A DNA stretch of 6,285 nt from Phycisphaerales bacterium UBA966 (GTDB lineage Bacteria > Planctomycetota > Phycisphaerae > Phycisphaerales > SM1A02): the NCBI GenBank assembly GCA_002292895.1, contig DBCE01000225.1, positions 1 through 6,285 of the forward strand. Direction: 5' to 3'. The position numbers and the translations under genes were made by a program. The notes under the pieces are model-generated. The model was not told the origin of the DNA, made no database searches, and saw only the letters and a program-made list of their open reading frames with translations. Positions 5,713 to 6,285 of this stretch are shown in pieces (position 1 is the stretch's first letter; each line of letters opens with the position of its first letter).

Positions 5713-6285
5713 ATGATGATTCGGCGCCCCGGCCCCACTGCTCGTCCGCTCTTCATAGCGGTCTCACTGGCTGGAATTGCAGCCGGCGCCGTCATGGTTG
5801 CCCGCGGATTTCTGCCAACACGAACCCTCGCGCCCGCGCCCGCCGCTCCAGTCATTGCCTTCGAGCCCGCCACGCTGGACATGGGCGAACTAGTCGCCGA
5901 AGCGCCCAAGACAGTCGCAGTCACGCTTCGAAATGTTTCCGGGCGCACCCTTCGCATCACCGCCGCGATCGCCAACTGCGGATGCACAACATCAACGTTC
6001 CCTGCGGACCCCATTCTTGCCGGCGGCACCGCCGAGGCACTCGTCACCGTGAAGGCTCCAGCAACGCAGGACGAATCGCTGATGAAGTCGGTGACCTTTG
6101 TGGTGGAGGGTGCAGAACCGGTTTCGCTCACTGTGCTCGGTCACGTGATGAAGTCGGCACCTGGCGCAGTTGCACCGCCGACCACCGTTGACTCGGTAGA
6201 AGAATTGGCGCTCACCGATCGTCCCACCGTATCGCAGCCAGCGCCACCGACTATCCCCGCGCCCGTCACACCCGTCACACCCGTC
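5713..6285 (+). CDS. Membrane-anchored DUF1573 protein (3' end outside window)
   Basis: The reading frame stays open for 191 codons to the window edge. Arg3, Arg4 and Arg11 precede a hydrophobic segment (about 13-30), giving a signal anchor or signal peptide that places the rest outside the cytoplasm. Residues 49-115 match DUF1573, an immunoglobulin-like ASH-type beta-sandwich. The visible signs are FEPATLDMGEL at the entry, TLRNVSG, and the family motif NCGCTTS with Cys89 and Cys91, followed by PILAGGTAEALVTV. From about 150 the protein becomes a Pro/Ala/Thr-rich low-complexity linker ending in PVT repeats, so another domain or tail probably follows. The molecular role of DUF1573 is not established. 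Two ATG codons stand in tandem (5713 and 5716) and either may be the start; no strong Shine-Dalgarno is seen. It is divergent from the thioredoxin-fusion gene with only 20 bases between the starts. Confidence 0.85.
   Translation, partial: MMIRRPGPTARPLFIAVSLAGIAAGAVMVARGFLPTRTLAPAPAAPVIAFEPATLDMGELVAEAPKTVAVTLRNVSGRTLRITAAIANCGCTTSTFPADPILAGGTAEALVTVKAPATQDESLMKSVTFVVEGAEPVSLTVLGHVMKSAPGAVAPPTTVDSVEELALTDRPTVSQPAPPTIPAPVTPVTPV
6262..6285 (+). repeat. 9-bp tandem repeat encoding Pro-Val-Thr
   Basis: CCCGTCACA occurs twice in a row, followed by CCCGTC at the window edge, all in frame with the DUF1573 gene and read as PVT-PVT-PV. The array is cut by the window end, so its total length is unknown. 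It probably extends the flexible Pro-rich linker and may vary in length between strains. Confidence 0.7.

Noticed and set aside
5691..6191. Plus-strand open frame (166 codons) overlapping the DUF1573 start
   Set aside because: It is in a different frame from the one carrying the signal anchor and NCGCTTS motif, and its Arg/Ser/His-rich translation resembles no family.
1..6285. CRISPR array, insertion sequence, phage, toxin-antitoxin, tRNA or known riboswitch
   Set aside because: No regularly spaced repeats, transposase motifs, terminal inverted repeats, cloverleaf or known aptamer sequence was seen on either strand.

Overview
This window looks like an ordinary chromosomal stretch from a high-GC, Gram-negative-type bacterium (about 60% GC by eye). 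The combination of a Uup-type ABC-F ATPase, a secreted transglutaminase-like protein, an exported LolA/DUF2092-like domain fused to a TlpA thioredoxin, and a DUF1573 protein suggests Planctomycetota, possibly a Phycisphaerae lineage. That is inference from gene content. No rRNA, tRNA or mobile element is present to confirm it.

Layout. Positions 2-526 (+) hold the C-terminal third of a Uup-like ABC-F ATPase, cut by the window start. After 42 bases comes 569-2290 (+), an exported transglutaminase-like protein with a visible Cys-His-Asp triad. An AT-richer intergenic leader (2291-2379) with short dyads and an imperfect direct repeat separates it from 2380-4221 (+), a soluble GAF-GGDEF-EAL cyclic-di-GMP protein. 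A perfect 14-bp hairpin at 4242-4273 lies between this gene and the convergent gene at 4298-5692 (-) and probably terminates both. That minus-strand gene encodes an exported, methionine-rich LolA/DUF2092-like domain fused to a TlpA-type thioredoxin. Starting 20 bases away in the opposite direction, 5713-6285 (+) is the 5' part of a membrane-anchored DUF1573 gene that runs off the window.

How they may work together. The three plus-strand genes at the left are co-directional and closely spaced, but they do not form a recognised pathway. The GGDEF domain carries GGDQF and has lost the arginine of its inhibitory site, while every catalytic residue I know for the EAL domain is present. The protein is therefore most likely a c-di-GMP phosphodiesterase tuned by the GAF and GGDEF domains. 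The TlpA-fusion and DUF1573 genes form a head-to-head pair whose products should both act outside the cytoplasm. One has a CXXC redox site and the other a conserved CGC motif, so a redox partnership is a testable idea.

I found no CRISPR array, phage, insertion sequence, toxin-antitoxin pair or convincing undescribed system. The observations worth checking are listed as findings.
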